A stretch of DNA of 64,000 bases from Croceivirga sp. (GCA_028284935.1 JANQQQ010000011.1:62001-126000), one strand, 5' to 3'. Positions 25,893 through 34,663 are shown, counted from the first letter of the stretch. Made by a program: numbers and translations. Notes: generated by a model not told the origin, from the letters alone.

Positions 25893-26528
25893 ATGAATGC
25901 TGAAATCGTTTTCAAGTACTTTCCACTACTGACCACACAACAAAAAAACCAATTTCTACAACTTGAAGAATTATATCAGGATTGGAACCAAAAGATCAAT
26001 GTAGTTTCCAGAAAGGACATTGATGAGCTGTATTTAAGGCATGTACTTCATTCCTTGGGTATTGCCAAAATCCAAACCTTCAACCCAAAAGCGGATATCC
26101 TTGACGTTGGTACCGGTGGTGGTTTTCCGGGAATACCTTTGGCAATATTTTTCCCCAATACCAACTTTACATTGGTCGATGCCATTGGAAAGAAAATTAA
26201 AGTTGTAAATGAGGTAGTAGATGGTTTGGGATTGGAAAATGTGAAAACCTATCATGCACGGGTGGAGGATTTACGCAATCAGTTTGATTTTATTGTGAGT
26301 AGGGCAGTAGCAGCGATGCCCACCTTTGCCCATTGGACCAAAGGAAAAATCAAGAAGGAATCCCATCATGAAAAAAAGAATGGGATTTTATACTTGAAGG
26401 GAGGGGATTTAAGTCAAGAGCTCGCTGATTATGGAAACGCCCAAGTTTTTGATTTGACCGATTATTTTGAAGAGCCATTTTTTGATACAAAAAAGGTGGT
26501 GTACCTACCTCAGAAGTATAAGGGGTAG
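25893..26528 (+). CDS. rsmG: 16S rRNA (guanine527-N7)-methyltransferase
   Basis: Protein of 211 residues. It methylates G527 in the 530 loop of 16S rRNA; loss of the enzyme gives low-level streptomycin resistance in other bacteria. Signatures: NQKINVVSRKDIDELYLRHVLHSL at the N-terminus, the SAM motif ILDVGTGGGFPGIPLAI, the following LVDAIGKKIKVV, the catalytic-region FIVSRAVAAMPTF and KGGDLSQEL. Full length. It is followed by an exported S15 peptidase after 29 bp; whether they share a transcript is unclear. Confidence 0.95.
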   Translation: MNAEIVFKYFPLLTTQQKNQFLQLEELYQDWNQKINVVSRKDIDELYLRHVLHSLGIAKIQTFNPKADILDVGTGGGFPGIPLAIFFPNTNFTLVDAIGKKIKVVNEVVDGLGLENVKTYHARVEDLRNQFDFIVSRAVAAMPTFAHWTKGKIKKESHHEKKNGILYLKGGDLSQELADYGNAQVFDLTDYFEEPFFDTKKVVYLPQKYKG

Positions 26529-26557
26529 TTTATATTTAAAACAAATTTTAAGGAATC

Positions 26558-28375
26558 ATGAAAAAATACCTTTTACTGCTGTCCCTGCAAGTTTTTCTCG
26601 TTTTTGTAGGTTATGCACAGACCAAGCCCCAATTTGAAAATGGAGAAGCGCAGATTGTAGATGCTTTTTCCGATGCATCAAAATGGATTCGGCATGACCT
26701 TTTCGTCGAAACCGAGTTCGATACCGATGGAGATGGAAAATTGGATCGAATGCATGTGTCAGTGACACGCCCACAACAGACAGAGACAGAAGGGTTGAAG
26801 TTGCCAATAATATACGTTTCCAGTCCCTATTTTGCTGGCGTTGCCCCAGACGTGGAAGGGCTTTTTTGGAATGTTGAACATGAGTTGGGGGAGATGGCTG
26901 AAGAAAGGGTCCACCCAGAAGTAGTGCGCAGAGGCAAACGACCAATAATCTCCAATTCACATATTACTAAATGGGTGCCAAGAGGCTATATTGTGGTGCA
27001 TTCCTCCTCTCCCGGTACCGGGCTTTCCCAAGGTTCTCCAACCGTAGGTGGGGATAACGAATCCTTAGCACCAAAAGCGGTGATAGACTGGTTGAATGGT
27101 CGGGCAAAAGGATATTCTGAGCCCTATGGAAGTGAGGTGGTTGAAGCCTATTGGTCTACAGGAAAAGTGGGTATGACGGGTACTTCGTACAATGGTACCA
27201 TTCCATTGGCTGCGGCCACCACAGGTGTTGAGGGCTTGGAGGCCATTATCCCCATTGCTCCAAACACCTCCTATTATCACTATTATCGTTCAAACGGGTT
27301 GGTAAGATCGCCAGGGGGATATCTGGGTGAGGATATTGACGTACTCTATGACTTTATCCACAGTGGGGATGAGGCGAAGCGACCTTACAATAATAGAACG
27401 GTTCGTGATACCGAAATGAAGAACGGTATGGACAGGATAACAGGTGACTATAACGATTTTTGGGCAGGTCGTGATTATTTGAACGATATGGCACCTATGA
27501 AAGCTGCTTTACTGATGTCGCACGGGTTCAATGATTGGAATGTGATGCCCGAACATAGTTATCGCATTTATAAGGCTGCAAAGGAAAAAGGATTACCGGT
27601 TCAAATTTACTATCATCAGAATGGGCACGGAGGTCCACCACCCATGGAACTGATGAACCGCTGGTTTACGCGGTATTTACATGGTATTGAAAATGGCGTT
27701 GAAAATGATCCCAAATCGTGGATCGTTCGGGAGAATTCCAAGCCAGAAAACCCTGTGGCCTATCCGGATTACCCAAATCCCGATGCTTCCTTGGTAACCT
27801 TATATTTTAATAAGGGAGGGAATAAAAAAGGTGTACTTACGTCTAAAAAAACAAAAAAACAGGGCAAAGAGGTGCTGGTCGATGATGTTTCAAAATCAGG
27901 AAGTGATTTAGCGAAAATAGGGCAATCCACAAACAGGTTGCTTTATGTTACGCCACAACTGACTCAAGACGTGCACATTTCAGGTATTCCAAAGGTGACC
28001 ATAACGTTGGCCAGTAGTAAATCTGCCGCCAATTTATCCGTTTGGCTGGTATCCTTGCCATGGAACGAGGCGTCAAATGCCAGGATTACCGATAATATCA
28101 TAACCCGGGGCTGGGCTGACCCCCAAAACCATAAATCGTTGAGGGAAAGTGCACCTTTGAAGCCCAATACCTTTTATGGGGTTACGTTTGATTTAATGCC
28201 GGATGATCAGATTATTCCGGCGGGTCAGCAAATAGGGCTCATGATTTTTAGTAGCGATCAAGAATTTACGTTGCATCCAGAACCAGGTACGAGGCTAACG
28301 GTTGATTTGGAGGGAACAACCTTGCAGTTGCCTATTGTTGGAGGCGAAAAGGCTTTTGATGAATCAATGGAATAG
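26558..28375 (+). CDS. Exported Xaa-Pro dipeptidyl-peptidase-like S15/CocE hydrolase
   Basis: Protein of 605 residues with a signal peptide (about 1-20, ending in GYAQ). The alpha/beta-hydrolase domain has the nucleophile motif GTSYNG with Ser about residue 210. The acid lies in SHGFNDWNVMP and the His in HQNGHGGPP. The C-terminal 200 residues form the jelly-roll domain. The Asp-rich stretch TEFDTDGDGKLDRMHV near the N-terminus and the general layout are closer to PepX-type Xaa-Pro dipeptidyl-peptidases than is the S15 protein at 2860-4602. It probably removes Xaa-Pro dipeptides from proline-rich peptides in the periplasm, which would supply proline. A terminator follows. Confidence 0.85.
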   Translation: MKKYLLLLSLQVFLVFVGYAQTKPQFENGEAQIVDAFSDASKWIRHDLFVETEFDTDGDGKLDRMHVSVTRPQQTETEGLKLPIIYVSSPYFAGVAPDVEGLFWNVEHELGEMAEERVHPEVVRRGKRPIISNSHITKWVPRGYIVVHSSSPGTGLSQGSPTVGGDNESLAPKAVIDWLNGRAKGYSEPYGSEVVEAYWSTGKVGMTGTSYNGTIPLAAATTGVEGLEAIIPIAPNTSYYHYYRSNGLVRSPGGYLGEDIDVLYDFIHSGDEAKRPYNNRTVRDTEMKNGMDRITGDYNDFWAGRDYLNDMAPMKAALLMSHGFNDWNVMPEHSYRIYKAAKEKGLPVQIYYHQNGHGGPPPMELMNRWFTRYLHGIENGVENDPKSWIVRENSKPENPVAYPDYPNPDASLVTLYFNKGGNKKGVLTSKKTKKQGKEVLVDDVSKSGSDLAKIGQSTNRLLYVTPQLTQDVHISGIPKVTITLASSKSAANLSVWLVSLPWNEASNARITDNIITRGWADPQNHKSLRESAPLKPNTFYGVTFDLMPDDQIIPAGQQIGLMIFSSDQEFTLHPEPGTRLTVDLEGTTLQLPIVGGEKAFDESME

Positions 28376-28404
28376 CGTTGGTGATGGATGTATACCATCA
28401 AAAA

Positions 28405-28425
28405 AAAGCCCCAACTCGGGGCTTT
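28405..28425. terminator. Bidirectional terminator between the S15 gene and the DinB gene
   Basis: Perfect 8-bp stem AAAGCCCC/GGGGCTTT with a 5-base loop. A-run upstream and T-rich sequence downstream serve both converging genes. Confidence 0.8.
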
Positions 28426-28431
28426 GGTTTT

Positions 28432-28953
28432 TCACTGTGCCGCGCTCCATGGCGGAACAACATCATTGGAACGTGCATAAGCGATCAACTGCCCCTTATG
28501 TTCGCCATTGTGCTCCATAATAACAAGCAGGCCTGCCAATTTGTTGAATTTCGCGAATCCAAAATCAACTTCTTCACCAAATTGATCACTTTCAATCTGT
28601 GTAACCGCGCCTAAGGCGAATTCATTGGATTTTTTTAGTGCTGCAATAATGTTTTCCTTGCCGGTTACTTTGCCTAGGTTCATCATGTCAACATCCTCTG
28701 GCGGGGCAATTCCCATTTTTGACCCTATGAAATAATTTGCGGCCGCTACATGTAATAAGGCCTCACCAACAGAATTTACCCCTTCCATGGGGCGCCAGCC
28801 ATATTGATCTTCTGAAAAGGCTTCTGCCAATTGAATCATTTGACCCTGATTCTGCTGCAAGATGCCTTTGATGGTTCCCTGCACCAACATATCTTCTTGC
28901 GCAGTCATGACCCCCACGGATAACAGGGTCATAACGAATAGTAATCTCCTCAT
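28432..28953 (-). CDS. Exported DinB-superfamily protein
   Basis: Protein of 173 residues from ATG 28953. It has a signal peptide (MRRLLFVMTLLSVGVMTAQ) followed by a four-helix DinB-like domain: QLAEAFSEDQYGWRPMEGVNSVGEALLHVAAANY, with the first metal-ligand-type His, and LVIMEHNGEHKGQLIAYARSN, with the HxxxH pair typical of the fold. DinB-like proteins bind a divalent metal and include thiol transferases; the reaction here is unknown. An in-frame ATG at 28989 overlaps the stop of the upstream gene (TAATG), but a promoter box at 28977-28984 and a normal signal peptide favour 28953. Confidence 0.75.
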   Translation of the reverse strand: MRRLLFVMTLLSVGVMTAQEDMLVQGTIKGILQQNQGQMIQLAEAFSEDQYGWRPMEGVNSVGEALLHVAAANYFIGSKMGIAPPEDVDMMNLGKVTGKENIIAALKKSNEFALGAVTQIESDQFGEEVDFGFAKFNKLAGLLVIMEHNGEHKGQLIAYARSNDVVPPWSAAQ

Positions 28954-28976
28954 TTTTATTGATTTAAGTGTTCTTT

Positions 28977-28984
28977 CAAATGTA
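28977..28984 (-). promoter_or_regulatory. Possible internal promoter -7 box, TACATTTG, for the DinB gene
   Basis: Exact TAnnTTTG on the minus strand, 23 bases before ATG 28953 and just past the DUF4442 stop. It would allow separate expression from the pruA unit. Confidence 0.4.
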
Positions 28985-28988
28985 GCCA

Positions 28989-29522
28989 TTATTTTGTCAA
29001 CTTACTTTTGTGTTGACGTTTCTTTTTATAAAACGCTTTGTCCGCAATGTATAGGGTTTTATCCACCACACAGAATTCCTTGGTACGGTCCTTATTCATC
29101 AATATGGTCGATTTAACGATTTCAATTTCGTTTTCTGTCGCAACCCTTGATTTGATGGAATTCAATTCTTCATCGGAAAATAAGAATTCACCATAAAGGG
29201 TTTCTTTGGCGGGGCGTTTGAATTTGATGGTAGCACTTTTGTCCCAAACCACATAATGGTCATCCAGTAGATTCATCAGTTGTACCATGGGAATGGGATC
29301 GACCGCTGCAAACATACTGCCCCCAAATATGGTGCCGACGTAATTTTTGTTTTTCCAAGTTAAGGGAATTTTTATGGTAATGCGGGAAAGGTCTTCCGAA
29401 ACGGTATGGACCCTTCCCGTGCTTCTACGGTACATAGGGGACCAGTTAAAACCATATTTAAACAATACGTTGTTACTGACAAAACGTTTGCCAATAGCCG
29501 TTATTTTTTGATAGAAAGACAT
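28989..29522 (-). CDS. DUF4442 hotdog-fold protein
   Basis: Protein of 177 residues, related to the thioesterase hotdog fold. The central block YVGTIFGGSMFAAVDPIPMVQLMNLL matches the DUF4442 pattern in which a Gly-rich loop precedes the long hotdog helix. The N-terminus has no signal peptide. The C-terminus is strongly basic (FYKKKRQHKSKLTK). It is probably an acyl-CoA or acyl-carrier thioesterase or a non-catalytic binding protein. It lies 7 bp downstream of a second hotdog gene, and both follow pruA in the same direction. Confidence 0.78.
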   Translation of the reverse strand: MSFYQKITAIGKRFVSNNVLFKYGFNWSPMYRRSTGRVHTVSEDLSRITIKIPLTWKNKNYVGTIFGGSMFAAVDPIPMVQLMNLLDDHYVVWDKSATIKFKRPAKETLYGEFLFSDEELNSIKSRVATENEIEIVKSTILMNKDRTKEFCVVDKTLYIADKAFYKKKRQHKSKLTK

Positions 29523-29529
29523 TTGTTTT

Positions 29530-29949
29530 TTAAAGTTTTTTTAGTCGGATGACCCATTTCTCCGGTAATGCCACTTTCTTCAGGGAACCATAATCATAGG
29601 GAATGATATCTTGTCTGGAGATGGCGGCCAAACGATTGTGCCGTTCAGAGAAAATCCCACATTCCAGTTTAAAACGGTCCTCCAATATCTCAGCACACCG
29701 AATACCTACAATCACCGTATCAGGAAACGTAATTGGAAAAATGTACTTGCATTCTTGCCAACCCAAAATAGGACCAATTTCCAATGGGGTAAATGAGGTA
29801 GTAATGCCCATCTCTCGCACAAATGCAATTCTTGCTGATTCCGCCCATCGCAAATACATGAGATTGTTGACATGTTTTGCAGCATCCATATCTCCCCAAT
29901 GAACAGGATACCTTTCTTTGATTTTAAAGGATTCCAAGGTGATTTCCAT
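29530..29949 (-). CDS. Acyl-CoA thioesterase, 4HBT family
   Basis: Protein of 139 residues, the standard single-hotdog length. The signature VHWGDMDAAKHVNNLMYLRWAESARIAFV contains the catalytic Asp region and the N-x-x-Y-L-R-W helix start typical of 4-hydroxybenzoyl-CoA thioesterase and YbgC-like enzymes. It probably hydrolyses a short- or medium-chain acyl-CoA; the natural substrate is unknown. It starts 2 bp after pruA and precedes the DUF4442 gene by 7 bp. Confidence 0.85.
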   Translation of the reverse strand: MEITLESFKIKERYPVHWGDMDAAKHVNNLMYLRWAESARIAFVREMGITTSFTPLEIGPILGWQECKYIFPITFPDTVIVGIRCAEILEDRFKLECGIFSERHNRLAAISRQDIIPYDYGSLKKVALPEKWVIRLKKL

Positions 29950-29951
29950 AG

Positions 29952-31580
29952 CTATCCTAAAAACGGATACCTATAATCTTCTGGGCTCACGAACGTCTCC
30001 TTGATCAATCGTGGGGATACCCAGCGCAACAAGTTCTGGGCGGAACCTGCCTTGTCATTGGTTCCGGACGCCCGTGCCCCACCAAAGGGCTGCTGACCTA
30101 CCACAGCTCCAGTGGGTTTGTCGTTGATATAAAAATTACCCGCACTGTTTTGAAGTGCTTTCGTAGCTTCGTCAATGGCATATCTGTCCGTGGAGAGTAC
30201 AGCACCGGTAAGGGCATATTCCGAAGTGGAATCCACTAATTCCAGTGTTTTTTCCCAATCCGTATCCGCATATACATAAACCGTAACCACAGGTCCAAAA
30301 AGTTCGGTTTCCATTGTGGTGTAGTGGGGATCCGTGGTTACAATTACCGTGGGTTCCACAAAGTAACCCACTGATTTATCATAATTGCCGCCCACGAAGA
30401 TTTCTGCATTGCCATCAGCTTTGGCTTGATCGATATACTTTGCCAACTTATCAAAGGAACCTTCATGGATGACTGCGGTTATAAAGTTGGACATATCCTC
30501 CGGAGAACCAGGTTTGTTAAAGCTTTCTACATCTTTTTTTACCAATACCAAGATTTCACCAGCAGTTGACTTGGGTAGATATACCCGTGAGGCGGCACTA
30601 CATTTTTGCCCTTGAAATTCAAAGGCACCCCTAGTAATTGCAGTGGCGACTTGCTGCGGCTTTGCTGAAGGATGGGCAATAATAAAATCTTTTCCCCCAG
30701 TTTCCCCCACAATTCTTGGGTAGGTTTTATAGGTGTGGATGTTGTTACCTATTTGCTTCCAAAGCTCCTTGAAGACATAGGTGGAGCCCGTAAAATGGAT
30801 GCCTGAGAAATCAGGGCTGGCCAAAATAGTTTCCGTAATCATGATGGGGTCTCCCATGACCATATTGATAATACCATCGGGCAAACCAGCTTCTTTAAAA
30901 ACATCCATGATGACTTTGGCCGAGTAGACTTGACTATCGCTGGGCTTCCAAATCACTACATTGCCCATCATGGCGGCACTGGCTGGAAGATTTCCAGCGA
31001 TGGCGGTAAAGTTGAACGGAGTAATGGCGTAAACGAACCCTTCCAAGGGCCTATACTCCACGCGGTTCCAAATGCCTTCGGCAGAATCTGGTTGTTCCTC
31101 ATAGATTTGACTCATGAATTCCACATTAAAACGAAGGAAATCGATGAGTTCGCAAGCGGCATCAATCTCTGCCTGATGGATGGTTTTTGATTGTGCCATC
31201 ATGGTGGCAGCATTGATTTTAGCGCGGTAGGGTCCGGCAATAAGCTCGGCCGCTTTAAGGAAAATGGCAGCGCGTTGTTCCCAAGTCAAATTGGCCCAGG
31301 CATTTCTGGAATCCAAACAGTTCGCAATAGCTTCTTCAACATGGGTTTTTTCAGCCGTATGATAATGCCCTACTACATGATTGTGCTTATGGGGAGGGGA
31401 CATGGGCCTTGTGTTTCCCGTTTTTATTTTTTCAGAACCAATGTATAACGGTACTTCAACCTGGGAGTTGTAAAATTGCTTGTATTGCTTTAAAACTTCT
31501 TCCCGTTCAGGAGAACCGGGAGCATATCCTTTTACAGGTTCATTTATGGCTGTTGGAACTTGAAAAAAACCTTTGCCCAT
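29952..31580 (-). CDS. pruA: L-glutamate gamma-semialdehyde dehydrogenase (delta1-pyrroline-5-carboxylate dehydrogenase)
   Basis: Protein of 542 residues, the length of stand-alone P5C dehydrogenases (ALDH4 type). It oxidises glutamate semialdehyde to glutamate with NAD+, the last step of proline breakdown. Visible: the cofactor site GNVVIWKPSDSQV, the second NAD motif HFTGSTYVFKELWKQIG, the Glu motif RIVGETGGKDFI, the catalytic Cys in RGAFEFQGQKCSAASRVY, and FGPVVTVYVY. It is first in a unit with two hotdog genes and probably DinB. A TACTTTTG promoter box lies at 31613-31620. No proline dehydrogenase gene is in the window. Confidence 0.95.
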   Translation of the reverse strand: MGKGFFQVPTAINEPVKGYAPGSPEREEVLKQYKQFYNSQVEVPLYIGSEKIKTGNTRPMSPPHKHNHVVGHYHTAEKTHVEEAIANCLDSRNAWANLTWEQRAAIFLKAAELIAGPYRAKINAATMMAQSKTIHQAEIDAACELIDFLRFNVEFMSQIYEEQPDSAEGIWNRVEYRPLEGFVYAITPFNFTAIAGNLPASAAMMGNVVIWKPSDSQVYSAKVIMDVFKEAGLPDGIINMVMGDPIMITETILASPDFSGIHFTGSTYVFKELWKQIGNNIHTYKTYPRIVGETGGKDFIIAHPSAKPQQVATAITRGAFEFQGQKCSAASRVYLPKSTAGEILVLVKKDVESFNKPGSPEDMSNFITAVIHEGSFDKLAKYIDQAKADGNAEIFVGGNYDKSVGYFVEPTVIVTTDPHYTTMETELFGPVVTVYVYADTDWEKTLELVDSTSEYALTGAVLSTDRYAIDEATKALQNSAGNFYINDKPTGAVVGQQPFGGARASGTNDKAGSAQNLLRWVSPRLIKETFVSPEDYRYPFLG

Positions 31581-31612
31581 TGCGGAGTTATTTTAGTGAT
31601 TGTTAATTCCCG

Positions 31613-31620
31613 CAAAAGTA
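31613..31620 (-). promoter_or_regulatory. Promoter -7 box, TACTTTTG, for pruA
   Basis: Exact TAnnTTTG on the minus strand, 32 bases before the pruA start, in the 75-bp gap after apaG. Confidence 0.6.
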
Positions 31621-31655
31621 ACGAAAGCGTTTTCGAAAGAAAAAAGAAATGCCCT

Positions 31656-32042
31656 TTAGTTGAGTGCGAAGGGAGCGGCTAATTTAAAAGTGGGAACTTC
31701 CACTTCAATGTTTTCGGCAGAAGAAAGATGTGCCATATTGTAATACCCTTTCATAGCCCCTATTGGGGAAGTCAATAAACAACCGGAACTATAGGTATGG
31801 GACTTTCCCGGTTTAATGACCGGTTTGTTGCCTATTACTCCCTCACCATCTATGGTTTCTAATTCCTTAAGGGAATCAAAAACATCCCAATGTCTGGAAA
31901 TCAACTGAACGGTATCCTTGCTCTGGTTTTCAATGGTGATGGTGTAGCCAAAGGCATAATGCATTTTATAATTCTTAAAGAAGGTGCCTTCAAATGTGGT
32001 TTGCACGGAAACCTTGATTCCTTTGGTTACTTGTGTAATCAT
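31656..32042 (-). CDS. apaG: ApaG-domain protein
   Basis: Protein of 128 residues, full length for ApaG, with an immunoglobulin-like beta sandwich. Visible signatures: HYAFGYTITIENQSKDTVQLISRHWDVFDS, VIGNKPVIKPGKSHTYSSGC and MKGYYNMAHLS. ApaG has been linked to Co2+/Mg2+ efflux phenotypes and related domains occur in F-box proteins and polymerase-associated factors; its molecular role is not settled. It begins 4 bp after the DUF3667 gene, so it is the last gene of a plug-DUF3667-apaG unit. Confidence 0.92.
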   Translation of the reverse strand: MITQVTKGIKVSVQTTFEGTFFKNYKMHYAFGYTITIENQSKDTVQLISRHWDVFDSLKELETIDGEGVIGNKPVIKPGKSHTYSSGCLLTSPIGAMKGYYNMAHLSSAENIEVEVPTFKLAAPFALN

Positions 32043-32046
32043 GCCT

Positions 32047-33243
32047 TTAATAGGTAAAAACGCTCCCGGTAAACAGTAAAACCACGCAAAATAGGGCTAA
32101 GAATAGGAATACTGAATTGAGGAACAAATATTTAATAATCGTTTTAAATACGCCTTGGCCGTAAAACCTTCTCATGGCTTGGAACAGATAAACCGAAAAA
32201 ACGGTGAAAGCAATCCAAGCTGTAGAAGTATTAAAAATACTATCAATTATCCAGCTAAGGATGAGCAAGATAAATAATATTGATTGGTTGTGGAAACTGA
32301 AGATTAAATGATCGGTATAGGTGTATTTTTTTCGGATGTAAGCCAACAAAATGAAAACCGCAAAGACCGGGAGAAAGAAGAAAACGACAAAAGGTAACTT
32401 AGCTATGGTGTTTTCAAGCCAACTGCCTGGTTGGGTGATTACCTTAAGGGCGCTTTTAGATCCGTTGAATGCCATTCGGGTATTTAAGGAATTGTCCACC
32501 TCATATTTTTGTTGGGCTTCCTCAAAAGTTTTAATGGAGTCTTTTTGCAAATAGGTAAAGAAGAATTCCATTTTTCCCATAAGGTTATCGGCCTCCCATT
32601 TTTCCAACTCTTGAAAATAGGCTTTGGGATTGGCGAGCATCATGGAATCTTTTTTGGCCGCCCAATCCATTCCCGTTTCGATAATGGACTGGAGTGAATC
32701 CAAATTTTGAATGCCCGGGATAGGAACGTTCCTTAAGTTCTCCAAAGAATCCAATTGCTGGATGGCCTGTTTGGTCTCTTCCTCAACATTGGTACTGTCT
32801 GCACTATTCTCATCATCGTCATCAAAGGAAAATGACATGGGGCCCGTTTTTTGAATCTTCTCGTTCAATCCTAAGTCATTCAGCTCGGAAAGGTTACTGT
32901 CATAGCTGACCATCAATAAATAAAGGAAAGCCAAACTGAACAGGAATCGAAAAGGGTTGGTGTAAGTCACCCTTTTTCCGCGAATATAATCCTTGGTGAT
33001 GGTTCCGGGCCTAATCAACATGGTAGACAGGGTCTTCAATAACTTGGAATCGTAGTTGAACGCATTGGAAAGGAATTCATCCAAGAAGTCTTTCAGTACC
33101 AATTTTTTGGTACTGTTCGCTTGGCCGCAGTTAGGACAGTATTTATCACTAATATCTATAACATGCCCGCAGTTGAGGCATTCCGTGCCACGGAACTTAA
33201 GCTCGTATCGCCCTTTGGTTATTAGTTTGGTTCCTTTTCCCAC
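32047..33243 (-). CDS. DUF3667 membrane protein with N-terminal zinc ribbon
   Basis: Protein of 398 residues. The N-terminus has a four-Cys zinc ribbon (CLNCG and CPNCG, 15 residues apart, about residues 22-40), followed by the DUF3667 signature with STMLIRPGTITKDYIRGKRVTYTNPFRF. One membrane helix follows (about 93-110). A long acidic and charged segment (about 115-255) separates it from four further helices in the C-terminal part (about 280-398). The function of the family is unknown. The gene lies between plug (30 bp upstream) and apaG (4 bp downstream). Confidence 0.82.
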   Translation of the reverse strand: MGKGTKLITKGRYELKFRGTECLNCGHVIDISDKYCPNCGQANSTKKLVLKDFLDEFLSNAFNYDSKLLKTLSTMLIRPGTITKDYIRGKRVTYTNPFRFLFSLAFLYLLMVSYDSNLSELNDLGLNEKIQKTGPMSFSFDDDDENSADSTNVEEETKQAIQQLDSLENLRNVPIPGIQNLDSLQSIIETGMDWAAKKDSMMLANPKAYFQELEKWEADNLMGKMEFFFTYLQKDSIKTFEEAQQKYEVDNSLNTRMAFNGSKSALKVITQPGSWLENTIAKLPFVVFFFLPVFAVFILLAYIRKKYTYTDHLIFSFHNQSILFILLILSWIIDSIFNTSTAWIAFTVFSVYLFQAMRRFYGQGVFKTIIKYLFLNSVFLFLALFCVVLLFTGSVFTY

Positions 33244-33273
33244 TTCCTTGGAAGGTTATGGAATAAAGATAAT

Positions 33274-34518
33274 TCAATTGCTGATATTTCTGGAATTGGC
33301 GGTACCAATACCAATAATACTGTCGTACATCTCTCCAAAATCACGATAGTAGACCAGTATTAGGTAGTTGTTTTCCGTGAAGTGAAAGTTGCCACTTACC
33401 GTATTCAAATCAACGGTGCCATCCTCTTTCTCAACCACATACTTGTAGTTGTAAAACCCTTGTTTGAACAGGTGCTCCAATTCCAAGTTGCCCGTATCCT
33501 CATTATACACCATTTTGTTTTCATCGGAAAGGTCAAAATTATTGTACTTGCCAAACACGTACACGTTGTCCAGTCCCAAAATTGGATCATAGGGTAAACT
33601 AAAATGTACCCTGGTGTATTCCGCCTCTCGGGAAACATCCGTGCCCTGGAGTGTTCTCACCACAAAATCCCCGTTGACATCCGGGAAATAGGTGTATTCA
33701 TCATTATTTCTGTAATCATTCGTAAAGAGATAGTGATGGTAGAGCTCCCGAAGCTCGATTCTTGAAATGGCAAAAGTAGGGGCGCGAAGATCTTTGGTGT
33801 CAAAGTTGAGAAATTCATTACCGCCATAGAAACTGGTTTCTTGGTCATATTTATAGACCAATTCATTTCCAATGGTAAATTGTGGTTGTATGTTGTAAAG
33901 GGCAGTAGGCCAGAAATAGTTCTGTAAAATGGCCACTTTGATTTCCTGTTTTGGATTGACCACGGGAAAACCAGCGGTGTTAATGGTAAACTGAACCACT
34001 TGCTTTTCATTCAAAAACTCAAAATCCCGGGAACGTTTTACATAGCCCCCTACATTGATTAAATTTTTATACACTACAAACCTCCTTGAAAACTGCAGTT
34101 CGTTATCGGTATTGTAGATTTCGAGGACATAGTTGCCTGTTACCTTCAACGATACCTCGTTGTTGGGAATGGTCAATCGATAATTGGAGTAGGGTTGCAG
34201 TGTGGTCAAGCTATTGCCATAATCAATAATGCGTTGGTTATCCACTCCCTCCAAATACTGTGACTTCAACAATTGCGAAGGGGTCCAATCGTAATCGCAA
34301 TGAACAATTCGATAGTAATAGTCCTGCTCGCTGGCACTCAAATCATCGAAAGTCAGGGTAATACGCTCATTTAAGGTAACAATCGGGAATTGGTCTTCCG
34401 TGGGTCCGGTAAAGATGATTGTTTTTAAATGGGGTGCAGGATTTATTTCTTCCATAACTTGGCCAAGAACTAGCATGGGAAGAAAAAATAAAACAAAATG
34501 TTTAAAAAAATACTGCAT
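33274..34518 (-). CDS. Type IX secretion system plug protein (DUF5103)
   Basis: Protein of 414 residues with a signal peptide (about 1-19, ending in VLGQ). The sequence has the DUF5103/T9SS plug layout: an N-terminal beta domain with TIIFTGPTEDQFPIVTLNERITLTFDDL, DYYYRIVHCDYDW, then SRDFEFLNEKQVVQFTINTAGFPVVNP, and a C-terminal part with VFGKYNNFDLSDENKMVYN and FYNYKYVVEKEDG. The plug seals the periplasmic side of the large SprA translocon pore when PorV is absent. I chose ATG 34518 because the promoter box at 34539-34546 lies downstream of the other in-frame ATG at 34563. Identification is by family pattern, not by alignment. Confidence 0.8.
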   Translation of the reverse strand: MQYFFKHFVLFFLPMLVLGQVMEEINPAPHLKTIIFTGPTEDQFPIVTLNERITLTFDDLSASEQDYYYRIVHCDYDWTPSQLLKSQYLEGVDNQRIIDYGNSLTTLQPYSNYRLTIPNNEVSLKVTGNYVLEIYNTDNELQFSRRFVVYKNLINVGGYVKRSRDFEFLNEKQVVQFTINTAGFPVVNPKQEIKVAILQNYFWPTALYNIQPQFTIGNELVYKYDQETSFYGGNEFLNFDTKDLRAPTFAISRIELRELYHHYLFTNDYRNNDEYTYFPDVNGDFVVRTLQGTDVSREAEYTRVHFSLPYDPILGLDNVYVFGKYNNFDLSDENKMVYNEDTGNLELEHLFKQGFYNYKYVVEKEDGTVDLNTVSGNFHFTENNYLILVYYRDFGEMYDSIIGIGTANSRNISN

Positions 34519-34538
34519 TATTGGGGCAAAATATCGGG

Positions 34539-34546
34539 CAAAGGTA
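34539..34546 (-). promoter_or_regulatory. Promoter -7 box, TACCTTTG, for plug-DUF3667-apaG
   Basis: Exact TAnnTTTG on the minus strand, 20 bases before ATG 34518. Confidence 0.55.
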
Positions 34547-34624
34547 AACAAAAAGGATACCATACTTTTTTTATTTCCGTCTTGTTGGAATTCAGTTATT
34601 TAGAATAATTATAAATAAATACCA

Positions 34625-34654
34625 ACGCATATACTTAACCCATGCAATATGCGT
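34625..34654. repeat. Inverted repeat upstream of nqrA, ACGCATAT-N14-ATATGCGT
   Basis: Perfect 8-bp arms at 34625-34632 and 34647-34654, 14 bases apart, ending 9 bases before the -7 box of the nqr promoter. The centre-to-centre distance of 22 bp, about two helical turns, suits an operator for a dimeric regulator over the -33 region. Confidence 0.5.
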
Positions 34655-34663
34655 TTTAAGCCT

